DNA of 64,000 bases, from NCBI GenBank assembly GCA_965206015.1, contig CBDBIW010000002.1, positions 310,001 to 374,000 on the forward strand. Direction: 5' to 3'. A model generated the notes under the pieces. The model was not told the origin of the DNA. It worked only from the letters and a program-made list of their open reading frames with translations, and did no database searches. The DNA is from JAJCYL01 sp965206015 (GTDB lineage Bacteria > Bacteroidota > Bacteroidia > Cytophagales > Cyclobacteriaceae). A program made the position numbers and the translations under genes. Positions 35,556 through 45,069 of the stretch are shown piece after piece (the stretch's first letter is position 1; every line of letters begins with the position of its first letter).

Positions 35556-37781
35556 CTACTCTATGATTATTCGTTTGGAATCTGAGCCATGACTTCCTGA
35601 AATTGTTACTATGTAATTGCCAGGCAGTACACTTCGAACATCCAAATTTAATGTTTCGGCCGGCTGAAAGGATTTGTCCAATATACTCTTCCCGTCAATC
35701 GTCATTAACTTTACCCTGACATTGTTTCCTAACCCAAAATGTGATTTAATCGTTAAAAATTCACTATGTGAGGGATTAGGGTACACTTCCGTTTTCAATG
35801 TAGATTCAGGCAATTCCTCAAAAGCTGTTACCACACTACCACTAAAATATCTTTCAGCTAATGAAAACGCATCCAGGCCGATTTCTATACCTATACGCCT
35901 TCCTGGAATGTCATCCACTGGAGGATGAATGCCTCCCCATATTCTAGACAAACTTGTTTGGTCAGAAGCATCCTGATAAGTGGCCCACTGGAGCACTACA
36001 TCTACACTTGGCCCTTCTTCAAACACAAGGAATTCATTTTTCTTGGCTACAAATTCACCTACACCACCGGGAAAATACTCGTCCCCGGTGAATAGCGTCA
36101 TCACCTCAGCGGCCGCCCGGGAAAAAGTTGAGTGACCTGAGATATATCCGGCGAAAGGTGGTGTGACAAATGTTGGTCTCTGATAAGGCCACCAACCTTC
36201 AGCCAAAACCCAACCTACACCAGCTACTTCCACAGCCGGATCACTTATAAACTGATGACCTTTCCATGCGTATAGCTTAATCTTTCCAACATTTTCATTT
36301 TGTATGCCTGCTAGTGGGTCGCCTGCTTCTACCAATTCTATAAATCCTTTATAAAGAGGAAGACCGTCGGCGGAATAATTAGCCAAATTGGGATCTGAGG
36401 ATTGGCCTGCATCAGCCATGTATCTAATCGCTGAAATTGGCCTGATGTAGTCATACCAACCTTTAATCCCCCAGGCAGTAACGGCAGCATCGTGAACGGC
36501 ACCAGCCAAGGCAAAGTAACTCTTAACGTCCCATTCCAACTCATCAAGTACATCACCCTCTCCCTTAAATCGTTTTTCCAGCCGTGGATGGTCACTGACG
36601 TAATTAAGAATCGTAAACCAATGGCCGGGAGGAGTTTCCGAATCTGGTCCGTCAGCCCAAAACTCCGCCAATACCCTCGTATAGTCACCCCTGGGAACCA
36701 TTTGGGATGGATACGGTTCGCCTGTTTTTGGGTTAACATCCCAACCCATACTTATATCTCCGCCATCGAAAAGGTCATAAAACTCCCGAAGTCCTTCAAT
36801 CGTAGCTGGTAACTCTGGTATATTTCCAATCGACGCCGGAGATATATCCACCATAACACCGTCAGCAGGGTCGAGATGGCTCGACCAAACAGCAACAAGA
36901 CTATTGCCCCACTGATATTCCGAAGAAAGACCGCCTCCATCTTCCTCGAGGTATGCAGGCATCCCGGGATCGTGATAAACCCAGTAGTCATTCCCATCTC
37001 TTTCATAAATAGTTAAATCTGAATTTTTGAGCGCAAATGGAATGACTAAACCCCACTCAGGGCCCAGGAAATTGGGTGTGTTGCCAGGAACAAGAAAGCC
37101 TGCCTGGTCAATAAAAAATTCAAATGACAAAGGTTGCCACCGATTGGGATTTGTCACCCCTTGATTTCCAGGTGAAGATGGATCCATCGAAGGGTTTACC
37201 GGCGTATAAAATTCGTTTCTATAGTCTAGAAACTCATTTGAATTATCCTGACGACCGAAAGCAATCAAACAACTTGCTATATAATTGCCCAGTGCTGCAG
37301 GAGACCCAGTCGAATAATCTTCCGTGGTTGTAGAGATATCATAACCCAGATTTTCCATAAGTTGATTAAACGCAGGTAATGACTGATTCGCACCAGGAGA
37401 AAATCTGAATCGAAAGCGTAACAGTCGATAAGCGGCATAGCTCATTGTTTCTTTCCTGGCTGCCACAATGTCATCAGGTAACTCAAAACCATTAAATTCA
37501 CAATTATATCCCTTTACTGTTTTTCCTAATAAAAATGTAGTGGACGTTTGGTCATAAACAGCCCAGGAATCATACAATGCTATGGAAATATGGAATAGAT
37601 TACGGGCATGTACTGTTGGTCTTGCGAAATCGTTTCTAATGGCCTCCAGAAGCACTTCATTCCATTGTCGGGCTACAGATTGCTGAGCGGCAGCCTGGCT
37701 CGAATAAATACTAGTCAAGAGAATAGTAAAAAGACCCAAAACCAGCCTTTTCCTCACAATTTGTAGCATAATAGCTTTCAA
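35556..37781 (-). CDS. PAP2 / vanadium haloperoxidase-like protein with T9SS sorting domain
   Basis: A 741-aa exported protein. Signal peptide LVLGLFTILLTSIYSSQAAA. The large all-helical PAP2/haloperoxidase domain contains KSYFALAGAVHDAAVTAWGI and WYDYIRPISAIRYM, the GYISGHSTFSRAAAEV (SGH) motif and IWGGIHPPVDDIPGRRIG (last His). From about residue 665 it has a type IX secretion domain (VYPNPSHSEFLTIKS, then SVLPGNYIVTISG). It is a distant relative of the 461-aa lipoprotein at 21392 but exported by a different route. Halide oxidation or phosphatase activity cannot be told apart from sequence. Confidence 0.85.
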   Translation of the reverse strand: MKAIMLQIVRKRLVLGLFTILLTSIYSSQAAAQQSVARQWNEVLLEAIRNDFARPTVHARNLFHISIALYDSWAVYDQTSTTFLLGKTVKGYNCEFNGFELPDDIVAARKETMSYAAYRLLRFRFRFSPGANQSLPAFNQLMENLGYDISTTTEDYSTGSPAALGNYIASCLIAFGRQDNSNEFLDYRNEFYTPVNPSMDPSSPGNQGVTNPNRWQPLSFEFFIDQAGFLVPGNTPNFLGPEWGLVIPFALKNSDLTIYERDGNDYWVYHDPGMPAYLEEDGGGLSSEYQWGNSLVAVWSSHLDPADGVMVDISPASIGNIPELPATIEGLREFYDLFDGGDISMGWDVNPKTGEPYPSQMVPRGDYTRVLAEFWADGPDSETPPGHWFTILNYVSDHPRLEKRFKGEGDVLDELEWDVKSYFALAGAVHDAAVTAWGIKGWYDYIRPISAIRYMADAGQSSDPNLANYSADGLPLYKGFIELVEAGDPLAGIQNENVGKIKLYAWKGHQFISDPAVEVAGVGWVLAEGWWPYQRPTFVTPPFAGYISGHSTFSRAAAEVMTLFTGDEYFPGGVGEFVAKKNEFLVFEEGPSVDVVLQWATYQDASDQTSLSRIWGGIHPPVDDIPGRRIGIEIGLDAFSLAERYFSGSVVTAFEELPESTLKTEVYPNPSHSEFLTIKSHFGLGNNVRVKLMTIDGKSILDKSFQPAETLNLDVRSVLPGNYIVTISGSHGSDSKRIIIE

Positions 37782-38021
37782 TTAAAGTTTTGGTCAAGGA
37801 TTCGATACTGATCAAAATCATCAAGAATAAATACAGTTCAAAAATACCAATATCATTTAGGCTAATGAAATTCAATCAGTCATTTCCTCCATGATTTACA
37901 TCAGAAACATAAAAAGTTAAAAAACCCTCTATGGGTTTATAATCCAAATAGGAACGCCCGCAATGATGCGGTGTTTTTAAGTTAATAATCAGAAATTTTA
38001 TGATTGTAATTACTATAAATG

Positions 38022-38095
38022 TGAACCCGGAGGGATTCGAACCCCCAACCTCCTGATCCGTAGTCAGGTACACTATCCAGTTATGCTACGGGTCC
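38022..38095 (-). tRNA. tRNA-Arg (ACG)
   Basis: A 74-nt cloverleaf on the minus strand. The acceptor GGACCCG pairs with CGGGTTC; the anticodon stem CCTGA/TCAGG closes the loop CTACGGA with anticodon ACG; the T-arm contains GGTTCGAATCC. The discriminator is A and CCA is not encoded. The ACG anticodon is normally deaminated to ICG by TadA to read CGU, CGC and CGA. Confidence 0.95.
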
Positions 38096-38113
38096 AGATT
38101 TTAAATAAGTCTG

Positions 38114-38141
38114 CAAAGTTAATCAATCCCTTTACGTACAA
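38114..38141 (-). promoter_or_regulatory. Bacteroidota-type promoter of tRNA-Arg
   Basis: On the minus strand TTG (38141-38139) is followed after 17 bp by TAACTTTG (38121-38114), a match to the TTG...TAnnTTTG consensus of Bacteroidota primary sigma factor. It is 18 bp upstream of the tRNA 5' end. Confidence 0.75.
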
Positions 38142-38241
38142 AACACCTGATATTTAAAAAGTAATTTTTCAGGGTGGTGAGGCAACAACATTGATTGTTT
38201 TAACATTACTAAACCACTTATTATACTTCTCAAAATTAGAC

Positions 38242-38249
38242 TATCTTTG
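38242..38249 (+). promoter_or_regulatory. -7 box TATCTTTG upstream of the beta-barrel gene
   Basis: TATCTTTG fits TAnnTTTG and lies 42 bp before ATG 38292. A clear -33 TTG is not visible. Confidence 0.45.
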
Positions 38250-38291
38250 CAGCTTTAACATTTTTAGGTGTTGCAGTGCATTTATTGAAAC

Positions 38292-39035
38292 ATGAAGCGA
38301 ACGTTACTATTAATCCTTATTATCAGCCCCTTTCTTGCATTCTCCACAATCAATTCTGATACAGAAAATGGTGCACAGGCACTTCGAGAGCAAAAAAAGA
38401 AGATGGCAACTCCCGATATACCGGGAAATTTCATTGTTGATTTAGGTTTCAATCTGCTTACTCTTAAAGCACCAGAAATGAGGAGAAAATTCTGGGGTTC
38501 CAAATCAGTAGCACTTTCGTATACGTTTAACATCAATCCTCCAAATACTTTTTTCAGTCTCAACACCGGTCTCAGCATTGGTTTGGAAAAATATGCCCTA
38601 AAAGATAATCTTATCTTGTCAACAGAGGTGGACGATAATTCAGGAAGAATAGCCGTTGTGGATACTTTAGAATTCAATGCCAAAAAATCCAAAATAGCAA
38701 CAAACTATGTCGAAATTCCTTTTGAAATAAGAGTTTACACCAATCAGAAGGAGAGAGAGAAAGGCATGTTTTTCGCAATAGGAGCTTCAGCTGGTTTGCT
38801 TTACCAATCACACACCAAATTGAAATTCAAAGAAGATGGTATTAACAACAAAATAAAAAATAATTCCGATTTTGAATTTAGTCTTTTTCGTGCTCGAGGA
38901 ATAATCCGGGCTGGTTATAGAGGGTTCAACTGCTTTTACAAATTCGGTATCACAGAGTGGTTCCAAAAGGATAAAGGCCCATCTGCAGCAGCGTCCAAAA
39001 TGTCCACTATAGGCATCTCATTTGTAGGATTTTAA
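38292..39035 (+). CDS. outer-membrane beta-barrel protein, hypothetical
   Basis: A 247-aa protein with signal peptide KRTLLLILIISPFLAFS and alternating amphipathic strands typical of small Bacteroidota porin-like barrels (ALSYTFNINPPNTFFSLNTG, MFFAIGASAGLLYQ, RAGYRGFNCFYKFGITEWF), ending in the aromatic ISFVGF. The general form is like PorT/OMP_b-brl proteins, but I do not assign a function. It is followed after 6 bp by the gene at 39042, so it likely starts an operon with dtd. Confidence 0.7.
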   Translation: MKRTLLLILIISPFLAFSTINSDTENGAQALREQKKKMATPDIPGNFIVDLGFNLLTLKAPEMRRKFWGSKSVALSYTFNINPPNTFFSLNTGLSIGLEKYALKDNLILSTEVDDNSGRIAVVDTLEFNAKKSKIATNYVEIPFEIRVYTNQKEREKGMFFAIGASAGLLYQSHTKLKFKEDGINNKIKNNSDFEFSLFRARGIIRAGYRGFNCFYKFGITEWFQKDKGPSAAASKMSTIGISFVGF

Positions 39036-39041
39036 GCATTA

Positions 39042-39452
39042 ATGGATTCTGTAACCCAATTTGTTTTGAGAAAAGCGGGGCCAAAAGACAATTTTTATAA
39101 AGTGGACTTCACCTACCCTCATGTTCTCGGTGAAATCGCAAAAAAGGATTCAAACTTCGAAAAGCTCCTCATTGTTACAGCATACAGTGCCTCAACCGAT
39201 TCCAGATTTTATTATAACCGTGGTAAAGGTGAAATAGAAGAGGCATTGAAAGCTCTGACATTAAAGTCCTTACACATTTTTCAACCTTCACGCCTAATGG
39301 GGTTCCGGCCGGATTTCAGACTTTTTGAGGAATTATCAAAAATCATAATGCCCATTTTAGTTTTTCTCACATTGGGGCAAATCACGTTTGGAGCAATAGA
39401 AGGTCGTGAAGTGGCCAAATCGAACTTGATTCCGGAAGAATTTCAAAAATGA
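39042..39452 (+). CDS. hypothetical protein
   Basis: A 136-aa protein starting MDSVTQFVLRKAGPKDNFYK. It has a hydrophobic segment near residues 102-118 (KIIMPILVFLTLGQITFGAI) and conserved-looking text in ASTDSRFYYNRGKGEIEEAL. No family recognised. It overlaps dtd by 4 bp (ATGA), so the two are translationally coupled. Confidence 0.6.
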   Translation: MDSVTQFVLRKAGPKDNFYKVDFTYPHVLGEIAKKDSNFEKLLIVTAYSASTDSRFYYNRGKGEIEEALKALTLKSLHIFQPSRLMGFRPDFRLFEELSKIIMPILVFLTLGQITFGAIEGREVAKSNLIPEEFQK

Positions 39453-39901
39453 TTGCCGTTATTCAACGCGTCTCCAAAGCGTCGGTACAAATCAACCAAA
39501 CATTAAAGGGCCAAATTGGTCTTGGGGTTATGGTTTTACTCGGTATAGAGGAAACGGACAGCCGGCAGGATATTGAATGGTTATCCGGGAAAATTGTCAA
39601 CCTCAGAATATTTAATGACCAAAATGAAGTGATGAATAAAAGTTTGCTCGAAGTTGACGGAAATGTCCTTTTGGTCAGTCAATTCACCCTGCATGCAAGC
39701 ACAAAAAAAGGTAATCGCCCTTCTTATCTGAAAGCTGCAAAACCTGAAATTTCAATACCACTTTACAACCAGTTTATTGCTGATTTGGAGATTTTACTCG
39801 ATCATAAAATTGAGACAGGCGAGTTTGGGGCAGATATGAAAGTTGAGCTAATCAATGACGGGCCGGTTACAGTAATAATCGACAGTAAGGACAGAAAATA
39901 A
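39449..39901 (+). CDS. dtd: D-aminoacyl-tRNA deacylase
   Basis: A 150-aa DTD enzyme that hydrolyses D-aminoacyl-tRNAs and Gly-tRNA(Ala) as a translation quality check. Family motifs: MIAVIQRVSKASVQI at the start, the catalytic LLVSQFTLHASTKKGNRPSY (SQxT motif, residues about 76-95), and the FGADMKVELINDGPVTVIID motif with its cross-subunit GPVT. Full length. It converges on maf with 3 bp between stops. Confidence 0.95.
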   Translation: MIAVIQRVSKASVQINQTLKGQIGLGVMVLLGIEETDSRQDIEWLSGKIVNLRIFNDQNEVMNKSLLEVDGNVLLVSQFTLHASTKKGNRPSYLKAAKPEISIPLYNQFIADLEILLDHKIETGEFGADMKVELINDGPVTVIIDSKDRK

Positions 39902-39904
39902 ACA

Positions 39905-40489
39905 CTATTTGGGCCAGACTCCAAACTGCTCTGTTAATGATTGATAAGCTAAATGAGTGGGCAAACCCATAACGTTGAAGAATGATCCTTCTATTTGGTC
40001 CACTCCAATTAGTCCAATCCATTCCTGAATACCATAAGCCCCTGCTTTGTCAAAAGGTCTGTATTTTTCCACATAACGGGTAATTTCATTATCTGAAAGA
40101 TTCTTAAATGTAACAATAGTCTCCTCTTCAAAACTTAAGGTTTTCTGGCCACTGGAAATCGAAACGCCTGTTAACACTGAATGTGACTGAGCAGATAAAG
40201 AGTTAATCATTTCGTAGGCATGAGATGCATTAATCGGTTTCTCAAGTATATGACCATCAAATATTACTGTCGTATCAGCAGTGACGACAACTTCATCTTT
40301 AAAATGATTCCGGTAAACCTTGTTTTTCTTTTCAGCCAGGTACTTTGCCACTTCTTTAATTTCAATTGCAGAGGGGTACGTTTCTTCAATCTCCAGAGTG
40401 AAAGTCTCAAATTCAAAGCCCATACTGTTCATAAGCTCTTTTCTACGGGGGGAATTAGAGGCTAATATCAACTGGTAATTTGAACTCAT
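39905..40489 (-). CDS. maf: Maf-type nucleoside triphosphate pyrophosphatase
   Basis: A 194-aa Maf protein, a house-cleaning pyrophosphatase for dTTP/UTP and modified nucleotides. Motifs: LILASNSPRRKELM (residues 7-20), EVAKYLAEKKNKVY, VVTADTTVIFDGHILEKP, and EKYRPFDKAGAYGIQEWIGL with the metal-binding core. Full length. The ATG lies inside the end of the DUF1015 gene (35-bp overlap). Confidence 0.92.
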   Translation of the reverse strand: MSSNYQLILASNSPRRKELMNSMGFEFETFTLEIEETYPSAIEIKEVAKYLAEKKNKVYRNHFKDEVVVTADTTVIFDGHILEKPINASHAYEMINSLSAQSHSVLTGVSISSGQKTLSFEEETIVTFKNLSDNEITRYVEKYRPFDKAGAYGIQEWIGLIGVDQIEGSFFNVMGLPTHLAYQSLTEQFGVWPK

Positions 40490-41756
40490 TTTCTTTTATA
40501 CTACTAAACAAAAATCCACAAATCACTTTCGGATAAAAATAGGTGGTCTTTGGAGGCATGGTATATCCTGAATAACAAACCTCCTTAATTTTTTCCATGG
40601 ACAACTCTTTGGTGATGACCGCAAACTGAGACTCTCCTCTAAGCACTTGAGAGTGACACTCCGTAAAGTTGCGTTGAAAAACAATGTTTTTCGAAGTACT
40701 CTGTTTGGGGCCGGGGATATCCATTATTTTTTCAAAAATGAAAAAATGCATCACCGTCAAATCCAAGTTTTTTATTTCCTGTGGAAAATTCCAGGTAATC
40801 ATTTCAATGCACTCTGGCTTTAGTCTAATCTTATACGCATTTTCACCAGTCAATAAGCCAAATGACCATTGCTTTCCCAGAATTATTTCATTGACATCTG
40901 AAGCGTTGTCCACAGGTTTAATAAAGAAATATTCGGATAACTTATCCATTAGAATTCCTTCACTAAAATCTTTCCAATCACTCACCAACCTGTGAGTAGG
41001 TAGCACCCTGAGATCATCAGATTCCGTATTTGTGAAAAACATAAGGTGAAAATTGTATCCTTCGTTTCCAGTATGCCCGGGGTTATTAGAGATGCTTTCA
41101 TGCTTGTGCGCTAAAGATCCTTCATATCGGTGATGTCCGTCTGCCAAAATAACTTGTCTATCCTTTAAGACATCAACGAACTTACCAATAACATCAGCAT
41201 CATGGATCACACTTAATACATCATGAACTCCCTGATAATCCTCGGTTTCATAGATCGGATTCCGCATACTCTCATCCATATAGAGGTCAAGAGAATGTTC
41301 TGAATCAGTATAAAGTCCATGTGTGGGACTCACATTCAATTCTGTTTCCCTGAGTAAGTCAACTCTATCACTTACTGAATGAGGCATAGTGTTCTCATGT
41401 CTGAGTATGACGTCTTCCTTCCAATCATATGCTCTAATATTAGCAATAAAGCCCTTTCTGCAATATTCTTTACCACTCCCGGGTAGATTGAAATATTGAT
41501 AATAAATATAAATTCCAGGTATACTGTCCTGAATAATGGTCTTTTCCTCTTTCCACTTATTTAATGTGGCAACTGCATTTTCAATGGGATCGGGACCCTT
41601 TGGCACCGAAAGGTGAATGCTGTTAATCTCGTTTGCGTAAAGTGCTTGCCTTTGACGGTCGGATACTACGTCAAAAAGTGGTGAAGTTAGTTCTTCGATG
41701 TTTGAAGTAAGGTTGGCGTTAAAACGCCAAGCTTTCAGCGGCCTTATCTGAGCCAT
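40455..41756 (-). CDS. DUF1015 family protein
   Basis: A 433-aa cytosolic protein of the DUF1015 family (annotated as SerC-associated in some bacteria). It starts with IRPLKAWRFNANLTSNIEEL and contains DVVSDRQRQAL and the family hallmark VILADGHHRYEGSLAHKHES (about residues 200-220). The biochemical role is not established. It follows the biotin carboxylase gene by 6 bp and overlaps maf by 35 bp, so the three form one minus-strand unit. Confidence 0.88.
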   Translation of the reverse strand: MAQIRPLKAWRFNANLTSNIEELTSPLFDVVSDRQRQALYANEINSIHLSVPKGPDPIENAVATLNKWKEEKTIIQDSIPGIYIYYQYFNLPGSGKEYCRKGFIANIRAYDWKEDVILRHENTMPHSVSDRVDLLRETELNVSPTHGLYTDSEHSLDLYMDESMRNPIYETEDYQGVHDVLSVIHDADVIGKFVDVLKDRQVILADGHHRYEGSLAHKHESISNNPGHTGNEGYNFHLMFFTNTESDDLRVLPTHRLVSDWKDFSEGILMDKLSEYFFIKPVDNASDVNEIILGKQWSFGLLTGENAYKIRLKPECIEMITWNFPQEIKNLDLTVMHFFIFEKIMDIPGPKQSTSKNIVFQRNFTECHSQVLRGESQFAVITKELSMEKIKEVCYSGYTMPPKTTYFYPKVICGFLFSSIKENEFKLPVDISL

Positions 41757-41762
41757 ATATAA

Positions 41763-43256
41763 TTATTCATTTAAACGATTTTTCCAACGTTTATTTCCTG
41801 GCAGTTGGTTCACCTGGTCCGCTAAGTCTTCAGTATTATTTTCATAATGATGGTGACCTATCAATGCGGCAATTCGCATTTCATCACTACTCAGGTCTGG
41901 TTTGATTTTTTCAGGTTTGAAGTATTGTTCAATAAACCTCGTGCTGAATTTGCCTGTAATAAAATCCTTATGAGTCAAGGCAAATTCACAAAATGAAAGA
42001 GTAGTCTGCACCCCTGTAATCACATATTCTTTAATTGCTCTTTTCATTCTATCAATCGCTTCGTTTCGATCCTTCCCATAAGCGATTAATTTGGATATCA
42101 TCGGATCGTAATAAATAGGAATTTCCATTCCCTCTTCGTATCCGTCATCTACTCTTATTCCCGGTCCCATTGGGCGTTGATAAGTATTTAACTTCCCAAC
42201 ATCAGGCAAAAAATTATTTGAAGGGTCTTCTGCGTAGACCCGAACCTCTATCGCATGTCCGTTGATTTTAATATCATCTTGACTGAATGATAGTTTCTTA
42301 TTCTCTGCAATATGAATTTGTTCCTTAACCAAGTCAATCCCAGTAATCATTTCGGTCACCGGATGTTCAACCTGTAATCTGGTATTCATTTCAAGGAAGT
42401 AATGATTCAACTTTTCATCAACAATAAATTCGACAGTTCCAGCTCCGTAATAACCACAGGCTTTGGCAACATTAACAGCTGCCTCCCCCATTTCTGATCT
42501 GCAAGCATCATCTAAAATCGAAGATGGAGCCTCCTCTATTACCTTTTGATGTCTCCTTTGAACAGAACAATCCCGCTCAAATAGATGGACTGTATTGCCA
42601 TGTTGATCTCCTATAATTTGTATTTCAATATGCTTTGGAGATGCGATATATTTCTCAATAAAAACAGAACCATCACCAAATGCCGATTGAGCTTCACTTA
42701 CGGCTCTTTCCATCTGTTCGTCCAACTGGTCAACATTGTCTACGATTCTCATCCCCTTACCTCCACCGCCAGCACTTGCTTTGATTAAGATTGGGAAACC
42801 AATACTTTTTGCTATCCTCTTCGCTTCTTCCTTACTGGTGACTGCTCCGTCCGTGCCAGGAACTAATGGGATGTCAGAAACAGAAACAGCTTTTTTTGCA
42901 GCCAATTTGTCCCCCATAACTTCAATTGACTCAGGTGAAGGGCCAATAAAGATCATCCCAGCCCGTTCAACCTCCTTCGCAAAATGAGCGTTCTCAGATA
43001 AAAAGCCATAGCCAGGGTGAATGGCATCTACATTCAATTCTTTTGCCTTTTCGATTATGGTGTTAATTTGTAAGTAAGATTCATTGGAGGGCGGAGGGCC
43101 AATCAAAACCGCTTCATCCCCAAAGCTTACAAAAGGTGCTACCCTATCTGCCTCACTGTAGATTGCGACAGTAGTTATTCCCATTTCTGATGCTGATCGC
43201 ATAATTCTTAATGCAATCTCACCTCGATTGGCCACCAATATTTTTTTAATTTTCAA
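41763..43256 (-). CDS. accC: biotin carboxylase (acetyl/acyl-CoA carboxylase subunit)
   Basis: A 497-aa ATP-grasp enzyme that carboxylates carrier-bound biotin. It contains KKILVANRGEIALRIMRSAS at the start, the glycine-rich ASAGGGGKGMRIV loop, HIEIQIIGDQHGNTVHLFER, DCSVQRRHQKVIEEAPS, and the catalytic MNTRLQVEHPVTEMITGIDL. No biotinyl or carboxyltransferase domain is fused or adjacent. At about 497 aa with a tail past residue 450 it resembles the carboxylase subunit of propionyl/acyl-CoA carboxylases as much as classical AccC. Confidence 0.9.
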   Translation of the reverse strand: MKIKKILVANRGEIALRIMRSASEMGITTVAIYSEADRVAPFVSFGDEAVLIGPPPSNESYLQINTIIEKAKELNVDAIHPGYGFLSENAHFAKEVERAGMIFIGPSPESIEVMGDKLAAKKAVSVSDIPLVPGTDGAVTSKEEAKRIAKSIGFPILIKASAGGGGKGMRIVDNVDQLDEQMERAVSEAQSAFGDGSVFIEKYIASPKHIEIQIIGDQHGNTVHLFERDCSVQRRHQKVIEEAPSSILDDACRSEMGEAAVNVAKACGYYGAGTVEFIVDEKLNHYFLEMNTRLQVEHPVTEMITGIDLVKEQIHIAENKKLSFSQDDIKINGHAIEVRVYAEDPSNNFLPDVGKLNTYQRPMGPGIRVDDGYEEGMEIPIYYDPMISKLIAYGKDRNEAIDRMKRAIKEYVITGVQTTLSFCEFALTHKDFITGKFSTRFIEQYFKPEKIKPDLSSDEMRIAALIGHHHYENNTEDLADQVNQLPGNKRWKNRLNE

Positions 43257-43476
43257 CGAAGTATCCGTTCAATTGGTCGCAATGCTATGAATAAATCGGA
43301 GTTTTAGCAATTTCAAAGATCTCGCAGTAGATAAATTCACTAATCACCACCTATTGATATGGAATTTCTATCAATTCAGGTTAAACTTGCGGCCAAATTC
43401 GCATGCGCATTAATTCTAAAATTGTTTTTCAAACCACCATTACATATTTTTAAGTTTCCACACTAAAAAGCGATTC

Positions 43477-44736
43477 ATGGATTTATTCGAAAAATTATTA
43501 AGCAATTCCGGTCCCCTGGGACAGCATAAGTTTATTGACAATAATTTCTACATGTTTCCCAAACTGGAGGGCCCGATAGCGTCCAGGATGATATTCAAAG
43601 GAAATGAAGTTCTGACCTGGAGTTTGAACAATTACATCGGCCTCGCCAATCATGAAGAAGTGCGAAAGGCGGATGCTGAAGCCACCGCAGAGTGGGGTTT
43701 AGCGTATCCGATGGGTGCCCGAATGATGACAGGTAATACCCTGCATCACGAAGCATTTGAGCGACAACTGGCGGAGTTTGTGATGAAGGAAGATGCCATG
43801 CTACTTAATTACGGTTATCAGGGTATTATGTCAATCATTGATGCCTTGGCTGACCGCAGAGACCTTATTGTGTATGATGCTGAAAGTCATGCGTGCATAA
43901 TCGACGGAGTCAGAATGCATATGGGTAAAAGACTGGTCTTTCCGCATAATGACATTAGCAACCTCGAAAAGCAACTTATCAGGGCCGAAAGGCTAACAAA
44001 GGAGTCTGGAGGGGGAATTCTGGTGATTACTGAGGGCGTTTTTGGCATGTCTGGAAACATGGGCAATCTGAAGGAAATAGTAGTGCTTAAGGAGAAATAC
44101 AATTTTAAGTTATTGATAGACGATGCGCACGGTTTCGGTACTATGGGAGCGACTGGTGCTGGAGCAGGTGAAGAACAGGGGGTACAAGACGGTATAGATT
44201 TATATTTTTCCACTTTTGCTAAGGCAATGGCTGGTATTGGAGCTTTTATAGCTGGAGATAAAGATGTTATTGATCATCTCAGGTATAATACCAGATCGCA
44301 AATTTTCGCCAAATCACTTCCAATGCCTTTTGTTATTGGTGGAATGAAAAGATTGGAATTATTGAAGAATAAGCCTGAATTACGAGAAAATCTGTGGAAG
44401 ATAGTGCGGAGAATACAATCTGGCTTAAGAGACAAGGGTTTCGATTTAGGCACTACCAAATCACCTGTAACTCCCGTTATTTTGAGTGGAGACCCTGTTG
44501 AAGCATGTAATCTTGTGGTAGATTTACGGAATAACTTTAATATTTTTTGTTCAGTTGTGGTTTATCCGGTAGTTCCTAAGGATATCATGATGCTCAGGAT
44601 AATCCCAACAGCAGCACACACGTTGGATGATGTAGACGAAACCATAGCAGCTTTCGAAGCTGTAAAAATTAAGTTGTCTGATGGTACTTATAAAAGAGCT
44701 GGCTGGGGCGAGATCAAAAAAGTAGTTTCAATGTGA
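43477..44736 (+). CDS. serine palmitoyltransferase-type PLP enzyme
   Basis: A 419-aa alpha-oxoamine synthase. PLP-binding residues are visible: His138 in ESHAC, Asp215 and His218 in IDDAHGFGTMG, and Lys249 in FSTFAKAMAG. The N-terminal GPLGQHKFIDNNFYMFPKLE and PMGARMMTGNTLHHEAFERQ match the Bacteroidota serine palmitoyltransferase subgroup rather than KBL or BioF. It condenses serine with an acyl-CoA to begin sphingolipid synthesis. It is soluble and intact, and starts a short transcript on the opposite strand from accC. Confidence 0.88.
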   Translation: MDLFEKLLSNSGPLGQHKFIDNNFYMFPKLEGPIASRMIFKGNEVLTWSLNNYIGLANHEEVRKADAEATAEWGLAYPMGARMMTGNTLHHEAFERQLAEFVMKEDAMLLNYGYQGIMSIIDALADRRDLIVYDAESHACIIDGVRMHMGKRLVFPHNDISNLEKQLIRAERLTKESGGGILVITEGVFGMSGNMGNLKEIVVLKEKYNFKLLIDDAHGFGTMGATGAGAGEEQGVQDGIDLYFSTFAKAMAGIGAFIAGDKDVIDHLRYNTRSQIFAKSLPMPFVIGGMKRLELLKNKPELRENLWKIVRRIQSGLRDKGFDLGTTKSPVTPVILSGDPVEACNLVVDLRNNFNIFCSVVVYPVVPKDIMMLRIIPTAAHTLDDVDETIAAFEAVKIKLSDGTYKRAGWGEIKKVVSM

Positions 44737-44827
44737 AAATAGACGCATTATTTATCCTTTTTAAGACATTTTGACTATATTGCACCACCTTTTTAGAAAC
44801 ATTTATAACAACCTTAAAAAAATAATA

Positions 44828-45001
44828 ATGAAAAGATTTGAGCAAATTAGAGACTTGGTTGCATCATTGGAAGGTGATTTCGAGAAGTTTTATGACAAGA
44901 AGAATCAAGCAGCCGGAACAAGAGTAAGAAAAGGAATGCAAGAGCTTAAGAACCTTGGTCAAGAAATTCGGGTTGAAGTTCAAAACCAAAAGAACAGCTA
45001 A
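44828..45001 (+). CDS. small histone H1-like protein
   Basis: A 57-aa basic/acidic protein, MKRFEQIRDLVASLEGDFEK then FYDKKNQAAGTRVRKGMQEL and KNLGQEIRVEVQNQKNS, matching the short Bacteroidota histone H1/Hc1-type family. It probably binds DNA or acts as a nucleoid protein. The start at 44828 is chosen over 44771 because the family begins with MxRFEQI. A strong terminator follows. Confidence 0.85.
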   Translation: MKRFEQIRDLVASLEGDFEKFYDKKNQAAGTRVRKGMQELKNLGQEIRVEVQNQKNS

Positions 45002-45040
45002 GAAGGAATCTAACCTTAAGATTAAAAGATTAGTAATATC

Positions 45041-45064
45041 AGGTGGCCTGGGCCACCTTTTTTT
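45041..45064 (+). terminator. rho-independent terminator
   Basis: AGGTGGC, loop ctg, GCCACCT (with flanking g) then a run of T. It lies 40 bp after the histone-like gene and 5 bp before the converging dapA stop. Confidence 0.9.
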
Positions 45065-45069
45065 ATGCC

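Noticed and set aside
44771..44827. Upstream extension of the histone H1-like protein
   Set aside because: The extra 19 residues are unlike the family, which begins MxRFEQI; the start at 44828 is preferred.
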